This document shows, in pieces, positions 17,271 through 24,678 of a stretch of DNA of 64,000 bases (within the stretch, counting starts at the first letter, position 1; each line of letters begins with the position of its first letter). The stretch comes from Lachnospiraceae bacterium (lineage in GTDB: Bacteria > Bacillota > Clostridia > Lachnospirales > Lachnospiraceae). Below the pieces are notes generated by a model. That model made no database searches. It was not told the DNA's origin and saw only the letters and a program-made list of their open reading frames with translations. The stretch spans positions 1-64,000 of the forward strand of contig JAFZQY010000046.1 of the NCBI GenBank assembly GCA_017620155.1, read 5' to 3'. Both the position numbers and the translations under genes were made by a program.

Positions 17271-18274
17271 TGTCCTGTCACCATTCTGATCAGATTTTTC
17301 GGATCCTTGTCATTATGCTTCATGATATCAATATCTGCGTTATCTATCTTATTTCGGACATATGGATTATCATATCCAGTGTCGGCGCCGGACTGCTTAA
17401 GCAGTCTGAGCCTCTCAAGCTCAGCGAATGTATCCAGCTCACGATCTGTCTGTGCATCCTTCAAAGCCGCAACTACTCCATAGTTGTACATCTGTATGAT
17501 CTCATAGTCGATAGCCGGCTTAAGCTCCCGGTAATTATCCAGTTCATCTTCCAACCGGGCAAGCGCGGACATGGCATTATATATGTTATCAAGATATGAT
17601 GCCGGAGAATGCTTCTGAGAAGCGGAATCTGCCGATTTGGAATACCAGTACATGGTCTCTTCAACTGCGCCGATACTTCGGGCGTATGCAATCAGTTTTA
17701 CGAGGACCTCGGAATCCTCCAGAATGCAGTTTTCTCTGAATACTATGCCGTAGTCGAAGAATAATTCCCGCCTGAACAGCTTCGACCACAGATATCCGCC
17801 GCTTACTATCAGTTCTCTTCGGGCTGCATCTGTCAGCATCCCGCGCTCATTTCTGCCTGTGTTGAGCATGGACAGATCTTTGGATTCGTTGTAATAACCG
17901 GAATCCACATAATCAAACCCGCCTCGTTCGAGTTCATCAACCAGTTTCTCATAAAATGAGGAGCTGATATAGTCATCACTGTCGACGAACCCGATATAAT
18001 CCCCACTTGCATACATCAGGCCGGCATTCCTGGCGCCTCCCGGCCCCCTGTTTTCATCACAAAGCACGAGCATGATCTTGTCCGGGGCCCGCCGCTCGAG
18101 TTCCTCCATCAGTTGCCTTGATGAATCGGTTGAAGCATCATCAACCAGTATGAGTTCCATGGCGGGATATGTCTGGTTCAATATGCTACTGACGCATCTT
18201 TCCAGAGTCCTCTGTGCATTATACACAGGAACGATCACGCTTATCTTTTTCTTATCCGGATTTGTATCTGACAT
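17267..18274 (-). CDS. GT2 glycosyltransferase
   Basis: GT-A fold enzyme: ISVIVPVYNAQRTLERCVSS, LVDDASTDSS and GYIGFVDSDDYISSS in the first 110 residues. The C-terminal 200 residues are a mixed helical region that often defines the acceptor. An ATG at 18274 (2 nt after the LicD stop) is preferred to the GTG at 18286. Its stop overlaps the next gene, so licD, this GT2 and the DUF6492-like gene are likely translated together. Substrate unknown. Confidence 0.87.
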   Translation of the reverse strand: MSDTNPDKKKISVIVPVYNAQRTLERCVSSILNQTYPAMELILVDDASTDSSRQLMEELERRAPDKIMLVLCDENRGPGGARNAGLMYASGDYIGFVDSDDYISSSFYEKLVDELERGGFDYVDSGYYNESKDLSMLNTGRNERGMLTDAARRELIVSGGYLWSKLFRRELFFDYGIVFRENCILEDSEVLVKLIAYARSIGAVEETMYWYSKSADSASQKHSPASYLDNIYNAMSALARLEDELDNYRELKPAIDYEIIQMYNYGVVAALKDAQTDRELDTFAELERLRLLKQSGADTGYDNPYVRNKIDNADIDIMKHNDKDPKNLIRMVTGH

Positions 18275-18275
18275 G

Positions 18276-19595
18276 TTAATCCACACAATCTATCGGGTCC
18301 TGACCATTATACAGTTCGTTTATACCTGCTCTTATCCGGTTCAGGCTGTCGATCAGAGTCTGTATATAGCTGTCGAAATCAAAGGCACCGCCATCACTGC
18401 CATTTGTCGAATCTGTGGTGATCTGTCCTATCAGATCCTTTATTCCGATGATTTCAGACTGCACCCTCGCTTTGCTGCTGTAATCATTTAACAATAACCC
18501 TGACAAGGTATCCATAAGAGTGCCGATGCCGTCCAAAAGAGAAATACAGGAAGTAACATCAGCCGATACTCCGCCTCTGATAGCATTCATCACCTGATCG
18601 CACATATCCAGAATCTCCACACAGCGGCCGAAATCCTCCGTGTGTTTATCAGCTGTACTCAGTATATAGTTTCTCAATGCATCGTTCGGATGTTCTGCCA
18701 GATAGTCCAGCATGATCTTCTGCTGGACTATATATACAGGATAGGGATGATCAGCCCCGTAGCCCCTGACGATCTTCATATAATCGCCGAATTCCTCCTT
18801 CAATACATCATCATATAGTATGGGGACGGCCACAGAACTGTCTTCATAAGGAAGATATGTCATTTCGTCAAAGCATTTCTTATCATGACTATGTCCTTTC
18901 CATGAAGTCCAGGCATTCATATATGCCACTCTGGATGCCTCACTGACGGGGCATTCTTTATATATCTCCCTGATCAGAAGGGCCATACTGTGAATCACGC
19001 TGTCTTTATCGGGTTTGAATCTAACGCCGTATTCCGCTTCTATCCGATGAAGCAGCATCCTGTTTTCCTTAGAATCGATTTCGTCCGTGGTTATCTGAGA
19101 CAAAACTTTTCTAAGGGCCATGGCTCTGCTGCGCCTATCCTCCTCGGCATCGTCATTCTCATACAATCCATCCATGATGAATATATCAACTCCTGCCGTA
19201 TACGGGCATCCGCAATTGTCTGCCAGATATGCGGTATCGAACTGTATGCGGTGATTATTCACTATTCTGCCGATTTGGTCATGATAGTCCGGATTGACAC
19301 CCACATCCAGTATCGAATAGGACGGCGGAAGTTCTTCAGGTGCCACCGAGATCAGCCGCTCATAATCATCTCGCAGCATACATATATCGATATCATCATC
19401 CCAGGGAATAAAGCCCTGATGCCTCACTGCCCCCAGAAGAGTACCGAAGTCCGCAAACCACTTGATACCGTGATTTCTGCATATCCCATCGATCACTGTA
19501 AGCGTTTTTAATTGAAGCCCCCAGTATCTTTTGGTCATCTCCGCTATGCGGAAGCCGCCTCGTACTTCAGGCTTATAATTCTCTTCACTCATCAT
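18276..19595 (-). CDS. LicD-family phosphotransferase with long C-terminal extension
   Basis: LicD proteins move phosphocholine or another phospho-group from a CDP-linked donor to a sugar. The signature [18 protein letters not shown] is at residues 51-68. Unlike the other nine LicD proteins here (280-325 aa) this one has 439 residues. The extra C-terminal 120 residues are helical, with regular Leu/Ile and an SDGGAFDFDSYIQTLIDSLN segment, possibly for oligomer or partner binding. First gene after the flagellin A terminator. ATG ATG start with AGGTGA upstream. Confidence 0.85.
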   Translation of the reverse strand: MMSEENYKPEVRGGFRIAEMTKRYWGLQLKTLTVIDGICRNHGIKWFADFGTLLGAVRHQGFIPWDDDIDICMLRDDYERLISVAPEELPPSYSILDVGVNPDYHDQIGRIVNNHRIQFDTAYLADNCGCPYTAGVDIFIMDGLYENDDAEEDRRSRAMALRKVLSQITTDEIDSKENRMLLHRIEAEYGVRFKPDKDSVIHSMALLIREIYKECPVSEASRVAYMNAWTSWKGHSHDKKCFDEMTYLPYEDSSVAVPILYDDVLKEEFGDYMKIVRGYGADHPYPVYIVQQKIMLDYLAEHPNDALRNYILSTADKHTEDFGRCVEILDMCDQVMNAIRGGVSADVTSCISLLDGIGTLMDTLSGLLLNDYSSKARVQSEIIGIKDLIGQITTDSTNGSDGGAFDFDSYIQTLIDSLNRIRAGINELYNGQDPIDCVD

Positions 19596-19618
19596 GGCTG
19601 TTTCACCTAAACATAACT

Positions 19619-19646
19619 GAAAAAGGGAGCCGCTCTGCGGCTCCCT
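19619..19646 (-). terminator. rho-independent terminator of flagellin A
   Basis: On the minus strand the sequence AGGGAGCCGC-AGA-GCGGCTCCCT (19624-19646) is a perfect 10-bp GC-rich stem followed by a T tract (TTTTTC). It lies 40 nt after the flagellin stop and just before the long licD gene, so it should separate high flagellin expression from the modification genes. Confidence 0.85.
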
Positions 19647-19685
19647 TTATTATATCTGAATTCTGTAATCTTGTATAATCTGAGA

Positions 19686-20501
19686 TTATCCGAGGAGAGA
19701 TAATACTCCCTGATTAGCCTGATTAGACTGTGCCAACATTGACTGACCTGCCTGAGCAAGTATGTTGTTGTTGGAGTATCTAACCATCTCTGTAGCCATG
19801 TCGGTATCACGGATCTGGCTCTCAGCTGCCTGAGTATTCTCAGCGATGTTATCAAGGTTCTTGATAGTGTGCTCAAGTCTGTTCTGGATAGCACCGAGTG
19901 CAGATCTCTGGCTGTTAAGGCTGGAGATAGCTGCCTTGATTGTGCTGATAGCTGCTGCTGCTTTGGTCTGAGTGGAAACAGCAAATGAAGTAGTGATTCC
20001 AAGACCTGATGCTGTCATAGCCTTAATGCTGATGTCGATGTACTGGCCGCTCTCAGCGCCAACCTGCAGATGCTTGCCGGTAAAGGTACCATCGAGAAGG
20101 TTCTGCTGGTTGAATGTAGTGGTGGAAGCAACACGGTCGATCTCACTCTTCAGAGCCTGAACTTCCATGTTGATGTAGTTCTGATCTTCAGTAGTATTAG
20201 TATCGTTTGCAGCCTTGGTTGCCAGTTCGTTCATTCTCTGCAGCATATCGTGTACTTCATTGAGTGCACCTTCTGCTGTCTGTACGCAGGAGATTCCGTC
20301 CTGTGCGTTTGATGAAGCCTGTGTAAGACCTCTGATCTGGCGTCTCATCTTCTCGGATATTGCAAGTCCTGCTGCATCATCTGCTGCACGGTTTACTTTG
20401 TAACCGGATGAGAGTTTCTCTGTAGTCTTGGCAAGAGAGTTCGTTGTCAGACCGAGCATTCTGTTTGAGTTCATTGCTGTAAGATTGTGCTGTACTACCA
20501 T
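19686..20501 (-). CDS. fliC: flagellin A
   Basis: Structural subunit of the flagellar filament, exported by the type III apparatus. The N-terminal D0/D1 region (MVVQHNLTAMNSNRMLGL to about 140, with LQRMNELA at 87-94, the TLR5-contact region) and the C-terminal D1/D0 region (about 180-271, ending SNQANQGVLSLLG) are joined with almost no variable domain: 271 aa in total. It differs from flagellin B at about 15 positions. Unusual: a cysteine at residue 72 (alanine in flagellin B); flagellins normally lack cysteine. GGAGG ribosome-binding site, own SigD-type promoter, CsrA-like hairpin and terminator. Flanked on both sides by licD genes. Confidence 0.97.
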   Translation of the reverse strand: MVVQHNLTAMNSNRMLGLTTNSLAKTTEKLSSGYKVNRAADDAAGLAISEKMRRQIRGLTQASSNAQDGISCVQTAEGALNEVHDMLQRMNELATKAANDTNTTEDQNYINMEVQALKSEIDRVASTTTFNQQNLLDGTFTGKHLQVGAESGQYIDISIKAMTASGLGITTSFAVSTQTKAAAAISTIKAAISSLNSQRSALGAIQNRLEHTIKNLDNIAENTQAAESQIRDTDMATEMVRYSNNNILAQAGQSMLAQSNQANQGVLSLLG

Positions 20502-20524
20502 ATTATTTTCCTCCTTGAAGGTGG

Positions 20525-20536
20525 AGCGTCCTTGCT
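20525..20536 (-). promoter_or_regulatory. CsrA-like hairpin in flagellin A leader
   Basis: The minus-strand leader contains AGCAAGGACGCT, a short stem with AAGGAC in the loop, about 20 nt before a second GGA in the Shine-Dalgarno (CAAGGAGGA). Two GGA sites, one in a hairpin loop and one over the ribosome-binding site, is the arrangement through which CsrA represses hag in Bacillus subtilis. The same layout precedes flagellin B. Binding is inferred. Confidence 0.6.
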
Positions 20537-20634
20537 TCCTATCCTTATCTGAAATAACAGATCCGCAATAAAGTTTTTTGATCCGTTTGACTGTATTGCG
20601 AATCCGTTCGCCTTTTTTACTTCGTTACACCTTG

Positions 20635-20662
20635 TATATCGGACATGGTTTCGATTACTTAA
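20635..20662 (-). promoter_or_regulatory. SigD (sigma-28) promoter of flagellin A
   Basis: Read on the minus strand: TTAA at 20662-20659, a 16-nt spacer and CCGATATA at 20642-20635. This fits the B. subtilis SigD consensus (TAAA-N14-16-CCGATAT). It would give a leader of about 125 nt. Flagellin B and flaG have matching elements. Confidence 0.8.
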
Positions 20663-20709
20663 CCCCTTTTTTGAAAAAAATTATGACAACCACTCACAGA
20701 ATGCGTATT

Positions 20710-21678
20710 TTATTGAAAAACCTCAGGAAATTCAAGGCCTTGGTCCTCATATTGTTTTCTGAGAATTCTCTCTTCTCCGGCATAATTGGGGTATTCATGA
20801 TCGGATCCGCCCTTAACCGGTATCATATAATTTGGTCCGAATGTCTGTCGCAAGATAGTGTCATAATCAGCCGGAACAGGGATCATGATATTCTCAAAAG
20901 GCATCATTACTACAGAATCGAATGCCGGACGTGATTTTCGGTTATTAATGTTGGACGTATAAAATGCTATGATGGAAACTTCGGTGGCGGGCGAATCATA
21001 ATACATTGTTGCTATCTGATCGGCATATTTATGCGCCTGCGGCCTGATTGGGATACTGCGGTCAAACATAAGTCCGACATTATTCTCCAGCTCTGTCACG
21101 CGTTCCTTAACATCATCAGAGCAATCATCATACAGGACTCCGTTCTCTGATTCTATAAAACAGTCATAAGCAAGAGTTGCCAGCAGATGGAAGATATTCT
21201 CCTCTTCCGGATCCTCAGGTAAATTATCAAACGGAAAAATATCAATGCCCACACCGTAGGGGCAGCCGTGATACAACTCCAGGAATTCTCTGTCAGTGTG
21301 CAGTTCCTCGGTGTTGAATATATTCAATGTGGAAGCATTGGGGTGCATGTCATCTCTGAAATTATGGAGATTCCATCCCTCAGGAAGTTCTTCACGCGCA
21401 AACCGAACAAAGCGTTCATAATCAACCCTCAGCATCCCCAAATCTATATCATCATCCCAGGGAATGTATCCTTTCTCTCTTACAGCTCCCAAAAGCGTCC
21501 CACACACGGCAAACCATTTGATGCCATGTCTTTTGCATATCTCGGACACAACATTCACGATTTCCAGTTCCACTGCCCACACACGCTTCATCATGGATGT
21601 GATATGGAAGCCGTCACGATCCTCAGCCAGAAAAAAAGAATCTTCAAATTCCATTGGTGTGTATTGTATTCTCATCAT
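20710..21678 (-). CDS. LicD-family phosphotransferase (subtype A)
   Basis: LicD signature at about residues 60-77 ([18 protein letters not shown]), with the subtype A lead-in KRVWAVELEIVNVV and WF before the signature, and an ending of the form GLEFPEVF. It overlaps the preceding subtype B licD gene by 4 nt (ATGA), giving a coupled B-A pair between the two flagellins. It probably transfers a phospho-group from a CDP donor to a glycan. Close relatives here are at 48.4, 50.4 and 51.3 kb. Donor specificity cannot be read from sequence. Confidence 0.88.
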   Translation of the reverse strand: MMRIQYTPMEFEDSFFLAEDRDGFHITSMMKRVWAVELEIVNVVSEICKRHGIKWFAVCGTLLGAVREKGYIPWDDDIDLGMLRVDYERFVRFAREELPEGWNLHNFRDDMHPNASTLNIFNTEELHTDREFLELYHGCPYGVGIDIFPFDNLPEDPEEENIFHLLATLAYDCFIESENGVLYDDCSDDVKERVTELENNVGLMFDRSIPIRPQAHKYADQIATMYYDSPATEVSIIAFYTSNINNRKSRPAFDSVVMMPFENIMIPVPADYDTILRQTFGPNYMIPVKGGSDHEYPNYAGEERILRKQYEDQGLEFPEVFQ

Positions 21679-22625
21679 TCAACTCCAAGATTCAGCAGAT
21701 CCGAATATTTCTTCGGATCAGCATAGTATTCTTTATATGATACATCTGGATCAAATATGGCGGAATGCTCCTTCCATTTGACCGGTGTCATGTAATCGCC
21801 GAAAATATGTGTGAGGATTTCGTGATAGTGGACCGGAACAGGAAATTTGAAACCTTCAAAATCTATTTCAGTAATATTCTCGTACAATTCTTTATCTAAA
21901 ACCTGATGCGTGTTCCCGACCAGTTCAAAATACTTAACTCCGTATTTAGACGATGTTCCAATAAAAGATATGAGCGTCTGTTCGTACATGCGGAATCTGT
22001 CCGCATAGGGTAGCTTAAGTATACCCTTCAGATCAGTTTTAGGTAACACGGTGTTCAGTTCATCCGAGATCAGGTATTGCATCACATCTTCAGGGCCGAA
22101 TACCGTCACATACAGTTCCTTCTCTATCTCGAGCATCTCATCCGTGAAGCCTGCCCCATCCAAAGCGTCATCAAGCGGAAATATATCTATCCATATTCCC
22201 TGATTGATCGTCGATGGCATGGGGGGTAATTCAATCGCTGTAGTATACCTGTTACGAATCTTCGCAAACGGAAGTCTATGATACTCCGTGATCTGATCAT
22301 AAGAAGCTCTGCTCAGATCAATATACAGATCCTCCCACTCAAGCGCTTCATCAAGCTCGGCAGGAATAACCTTTCTGGCTATCTCATAATCCTCTCTGGA
22401 CATGTCAACATCCAGATCATCATCCCAGGGAATAAATCCTCCGTGGCGAACCGCCCCCAGAAGAGTTCCGCAGTTTAACCTGTATTTTAATCCGTATTTT
22501 TTGCATATCCTGTCAAATTCAATCAGAATTTCCAGTTCCCGTGCCCATACCTTCTTCCTTCCCGCTGTGACACTGAATCCGTCTCTGATCTCCGGTATAC
22601 AAAATGCGTCTTCTATACGATACAT
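21675..22625 (-). CDS. LicD-family phosphotransferase (subtype B)
   Basis: Signature [18 protein letters not shown] at residues 53-70, with the subtype B lead-in [20 protein letters not shown] and the ending KEYYADPKKYSDLLNLGVE. A PLDDALDG region and NQGIWIDIFPLD are shared with the licD genes at 27.3, 47.5 and 49.4 kb. Good ribosome-binding site GGGAGAAAAC before ATG at 22625. It begins right after the flagellin B terminator and overlaps the next licD by 4 nt. The position between two flagellins argues for a role in flagellin glycan modification. Confidence 0.88.
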   Translation of the reverse strand: MYRIEDAFCIPEIRDGFSVTAGRKKVWARELEILIEFDRICKKYGLKYRLNCGTLLGAVRHGGFIPWDDDLDVDMSREDYEIARKVIPAELDEALEWEDLYIDLSRASYDQITEYHRLPFAKIRNRYTTAIELPPMPSTINQGIWIDIFPLDDALDGAGFTDEMLEIEKELYVTVFGPEDVMQYLISDELNTVLPKTDLKGILKLPYADRFRMYEQTLISFIGTSSKYGVKYFELVGNTHQVLDKELYENITEIDFEGFKFPVPVHYHEILTHIFGDYMTPVKWKEHSAIFDPDVSYKEYYADPKKYSDLLNLGVE

Positions 22626-22643
22626 GTTTTCTCCCTGATACAG

Positions 22644-22670
22644 TAAAAGGGAGCCGACAAGCGGCTCCCT
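22644..22670 (-). terminator. rho-independent terminator of flagellin B
   Basis: Minus-strand stem AGGGAGCCG and its complement CGGCTCCCT (22648-22656 with 22662-22670), 5-nt loop, followed by TTTTAC. It lies about 34 nt after the flagellin B stop. The stem sequence is nearly the same as that after flagellin A, so the flagellin genes were duplicated with their terminator. A T run on the plus side (CTCTTTTT) would allow two-way termination. Confidence 0.8.
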
Positions 22671-22703
22671 CTTTTTGGTAGATTTGCTCTGAACTTAGTC
22701 AGA

Positions 22704-23519
22704 TTAGCCAAGTAATGACAGAACACCCTGATTGCTCTGGTTAGACTGTGCCAGCATTGACTGACCTGCCTGTGCCAGAATGTTGCTGTTCGAATACTTA
22801 ACCATCTCTGTAGCCATATCAGTATCACGGATAAGGCTCTCAGCAGACTGAGTATTCTCAGCGATGTTATCAAGGTTCTTGATAGTGTGCTCAAGTCTGT
22901 TCTGAATAGCACCGAGTGCAGATCTCTGGCTGTTAAGGCTGGAGATAGCTGCCTTGATTGTGCTAATAGCTGCTGCTGCTTTGGTCTGAGTGGAAACGCT
23001 GAAAGATGTAGTGATTCCAAGACCTGAAGCCTTCATTGACTTGATGCTGATGTCGATGTACTGGCCGCTCTCAGCGCCAACCTGCAGATGCTTACCTGTG
23101 AAGGTACCATCGAGAAGGCTCTGCTGATTGAATGTGGTCGTTGAAGCTACACGATCGATCTCACTCTTAAGAGCCTGAACTTCCATGTTGATGTAGTTCT
23201 GATCTTCAGTAGTGTTGGTATCGTTTGCAGCCTTGGTTGCCAGTTCGTTCATTCTCTGCAGCATATCGTGTACTTCATTAAGAGCACCTTCTGCTGTCTG
23301 CACTGCGGAAATACCGTCCTGTGCGTTGGAAGAAGCCTGTGTAAGACCTCTGATCTGGCGTCTCATCTTCTCGGATATTGCAAGACCTGCTGCATCATCT
23401 GCTGCACGGTTTACCTTGTAACCGGAAGAGAGCTTCTCAGTACTCTTAGTAAGAGTGGACTGAGTAAGACCAAGCATTCTGTTAGAGTTCATTGCTGTTA
23501 AATTGTGCTGTACTACCAT
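22704..23519 (-). CDS. fliC: flagellin B
   Basis: Filament subunit, 271 aa, about 94-95% identical to flagellin A with the same minimal D0/D1-only layout and TLR5-contact segment LQRMNELA. Most differences lie near the N-terminus (residues 20-26) and many replace Ala/Asn by Ser or Thr, adding possible O-modification sites. Residue 72 is Ala where flagellin A has Cys. Long runs of the two genes are identical at DNA level, consistent with gene conversion. Own SigD-type promoter, CsrA-like hairpin, GGAGG ribosome-binding site and terminator. No Maf-type flagellin glycosyltransferase is nearby. Confidence 0.97.
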   Translation of the reverse strand: MVVQHNLTAMNSNRMLGLTQSTLTKSTEKLSSGYKVNRAADDAAGLAISEKMRRQIRGLTQASSNAQDGISAVQTAEGALNEVHDMLQRMNELATKAANDTNTTEDQNYINMEVQALKSEIDRVASTTTFNQQSLLDGTFTGKHLQVGAESGQYIDISIKSMKASGLGITTSFSVSTQTKAAAAISTIKAAISSLNSQRSALGAIQNRLEHTIKNLDNIAENTQSAESLIRDTDMATEMVKYSNSNILAQAGQSMLAQSNQSNQGVLSLLG

Positions 23520-23546
23520 AATTGTTTCCTCCTTGAAATTAGAAAT

Positions 23547-23562
23547 TTCGCATCCTTGCGAA
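23547..23562 (-). promoter_or_regulatory. CsrA-like hairpin in flagellin B leader
   Basis: The minus strand reads TTCGCAAGGATGCGAA: a perfect 6-bp stem with AGGA in the loop, matching the CsrA preference (ACARGGAUG with GGA in a loop). A second GGA lies in the Shine-Dalgarno (TTCAAGGAGGAAA). The flagellin A leader has the same arrangement with a changed stem. Confidence 0.7.
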
Positions 23563-23667
23563 GACTTTGGTTTGTTTGGTGATTCTCTCTTAAGTAATGA
23601 GACCGGCCGTACGCTCCGATCGGTTACTTATTTGATTTTCACCGTTGTGTTTAATGCTTACACAACA

Positions 23668-23695
23668 TATATCGGATCCCTTTGGGGATTCTTAA
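23668..23695 (-). promoter_or_regulatory. SigD (sigma-28) promoter of flagellin B
   Basis: Minus strand: TTAA at 23695-23692, 16-nt spacer, CCGATATA at 23675-23668, the same spacing and -10 sequence as for flagellin A although the spacer bases differ. The predicted leader is about 140 nt. The element lies just downstream of the fliT-like gene. Confidence 0.82.
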
Positions 23696-23736
23696 CCTCA
23701 TTTTAGAATTTTTTTTTATTTTTTTCAAGTACTAAT

Positions 23737-24210
23737 TTAATGGGATACATCGAACATCGAATTGTCCGCATTTGCAAGGCTTGGCCTCGCCCCGTAATTG
23801 CTTTGGATCACCCGGGTATTTCTTCTGGAAACAGCAATCTTAGACTTTCTGTTTTTGAAATATATCTCGACAGCATCCTTAACTCTGCCCTCTGCCTCCC
23901 GAACGGCCTGAAGCTTTCCCTCAACTTCGTTTATTAAAGAATTGACCCGGATCTTCACTGACGGATCAGCTGTTGCCACCTCTTCTTTATGAGATGACAG
24001 AAGATCATATAACCTATCGTACTCCGTATCCAGGTCATCCAACATTGACAGATATGAGTTCTGTTCCTCGAGGTATTCATCATACTGTTCAAGAGCCCCA
24101 TCACTCACATCAATGCTCTGTTCGAATCTCACATCCGACTCATACGCCTTCTCCAGAACGCCTATCTTCTGTTTGAGGTTTTCTTCAATCTTATCTATAT
24201 AGGAAGACAT
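23737..24210 (-). CDS. FliT-like coiled-coil flagellar protein
   Basis: A small (157 aa) charged, helical protein with coiled-coil heptads over residues 1-115 (SSYIDKIEENLKQKIGVLEK) and a basic C-terminal tail (KNRKSKIAVSRRNT). Position after fliS and size fit the FliT chaperone slot, but sequence likeness is only general. ATG at 24210 is chosen: it overlaps the fliS stop (TGATG) and has GGGGAGAAGG upstream; a longer frame from 24252 would run into fliS. Likely a filament-cap or export chaperone in the flaG-fliD-fliS operon. Confidence 0.7.
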   Translation of the reverse strand: MSSYIDKIEENLKQKIGVLEKAYESDVRFEQSIDVSDGALEQYDEYLEEQNSYLSMLDDLDTEYDRLYDLLSSHKEEVATADPSVKIRVNSLINEVEGKLQAVREAEGRVKDAVEIYFKNRKSKIAVSRRNTRVIQSNYGARPSLANADNSMFDVSH

Positions 24211-24593
24211 CAACCTTCTCCCCTGGCAACCTTCTCCATCACAAGTTTCCAATTATCTCTGACGGAATGAAGATGACCATTAACTTCACTTAGTATCTCA
24301 GCATCTTTGTTCATGTTGGCTTCCACGAGCCTTTGTGAAAGATAACTGTATATATTCTCAAAGTCCTGTGCGACCGGATATTTCATATCCAATGTCTGAC
24401 GAAGGTAATCAATGATCTTCTGCACCTTTACAATATTGATATGCGCCTTCTGAATATCCTGTTCTTCAATTGCCGCTAAAGCTATATTGCAGAATTTGAT
24501 GGCCCCTTCATACAGCATCAGCGTCAATTCCGCGGGTTTGGCTGTAAGTATCTTACTGTTATTGTACTGTGCATATGCCTGAGGCAAAGCCAT
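24210..24593 (-). CDS. fliS: flagellar export chaperone FliS
   Basis: Cytoplasmic chaperone that binds the flagellin C-terminus before export. 127 aa, the usual length, with family features AYAQYNNSKILTAKPAELTL (residues 6-25), LMLYEGAIKFCN and YLSQRLVEANM. ATG with ACGGAGGATATGAC upstream. Third gene of the SigD-driven flaG operon; the stop overlaps the next start. A hairpin lies in the gap to fliD. Confidence 0.95.
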   Translation of the reverse strand: MALPQAYAQYNNSKILTAKPAELTLMLYEGAIKFCNIALAAIEEQDIQKAHINIVKVQKIIDYLRQTLDMKYPVAQDFENIYSYLSQRLVEANMNKDAEILSEVNGHLHSVRDNWKLVMEKVARGEG

Positions 24594-24612
24594 GTCATAT
24601 CCTCCGTTTCAT

Positions 24613-24644
24613 GGATGCGACCGGGCATTTGCCCGACCGCATCC
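24613..24644 (-). other. mRNA hairpin between fliD and fliS
   Basis: GGATGCG..GGGCA-TTT-TGCCC..CGCATCC: two stem segments with a 2-nt internal mismatch, just before the fliS ribosome-binding site. No T run follows on the minus strand, so it is not a normal terminator. It may adjust fliS expression or protect the upstream mRNA. Confidence 0.5.
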
Positions 24645-24678
24645 GTTTTACAAATATATTTCGTTTATTAGTCCGGAA

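Noticed and set aside
19607..20002. Second-frame ORF of 131 aa within flagellin A on the same strand, with a similar one in flagellin B (22613-23020)
   Set aside because: They look conserved only because the flagellin genes are near-identical; no ribosome-binding site or domain was seen, and each runs through the terminator.
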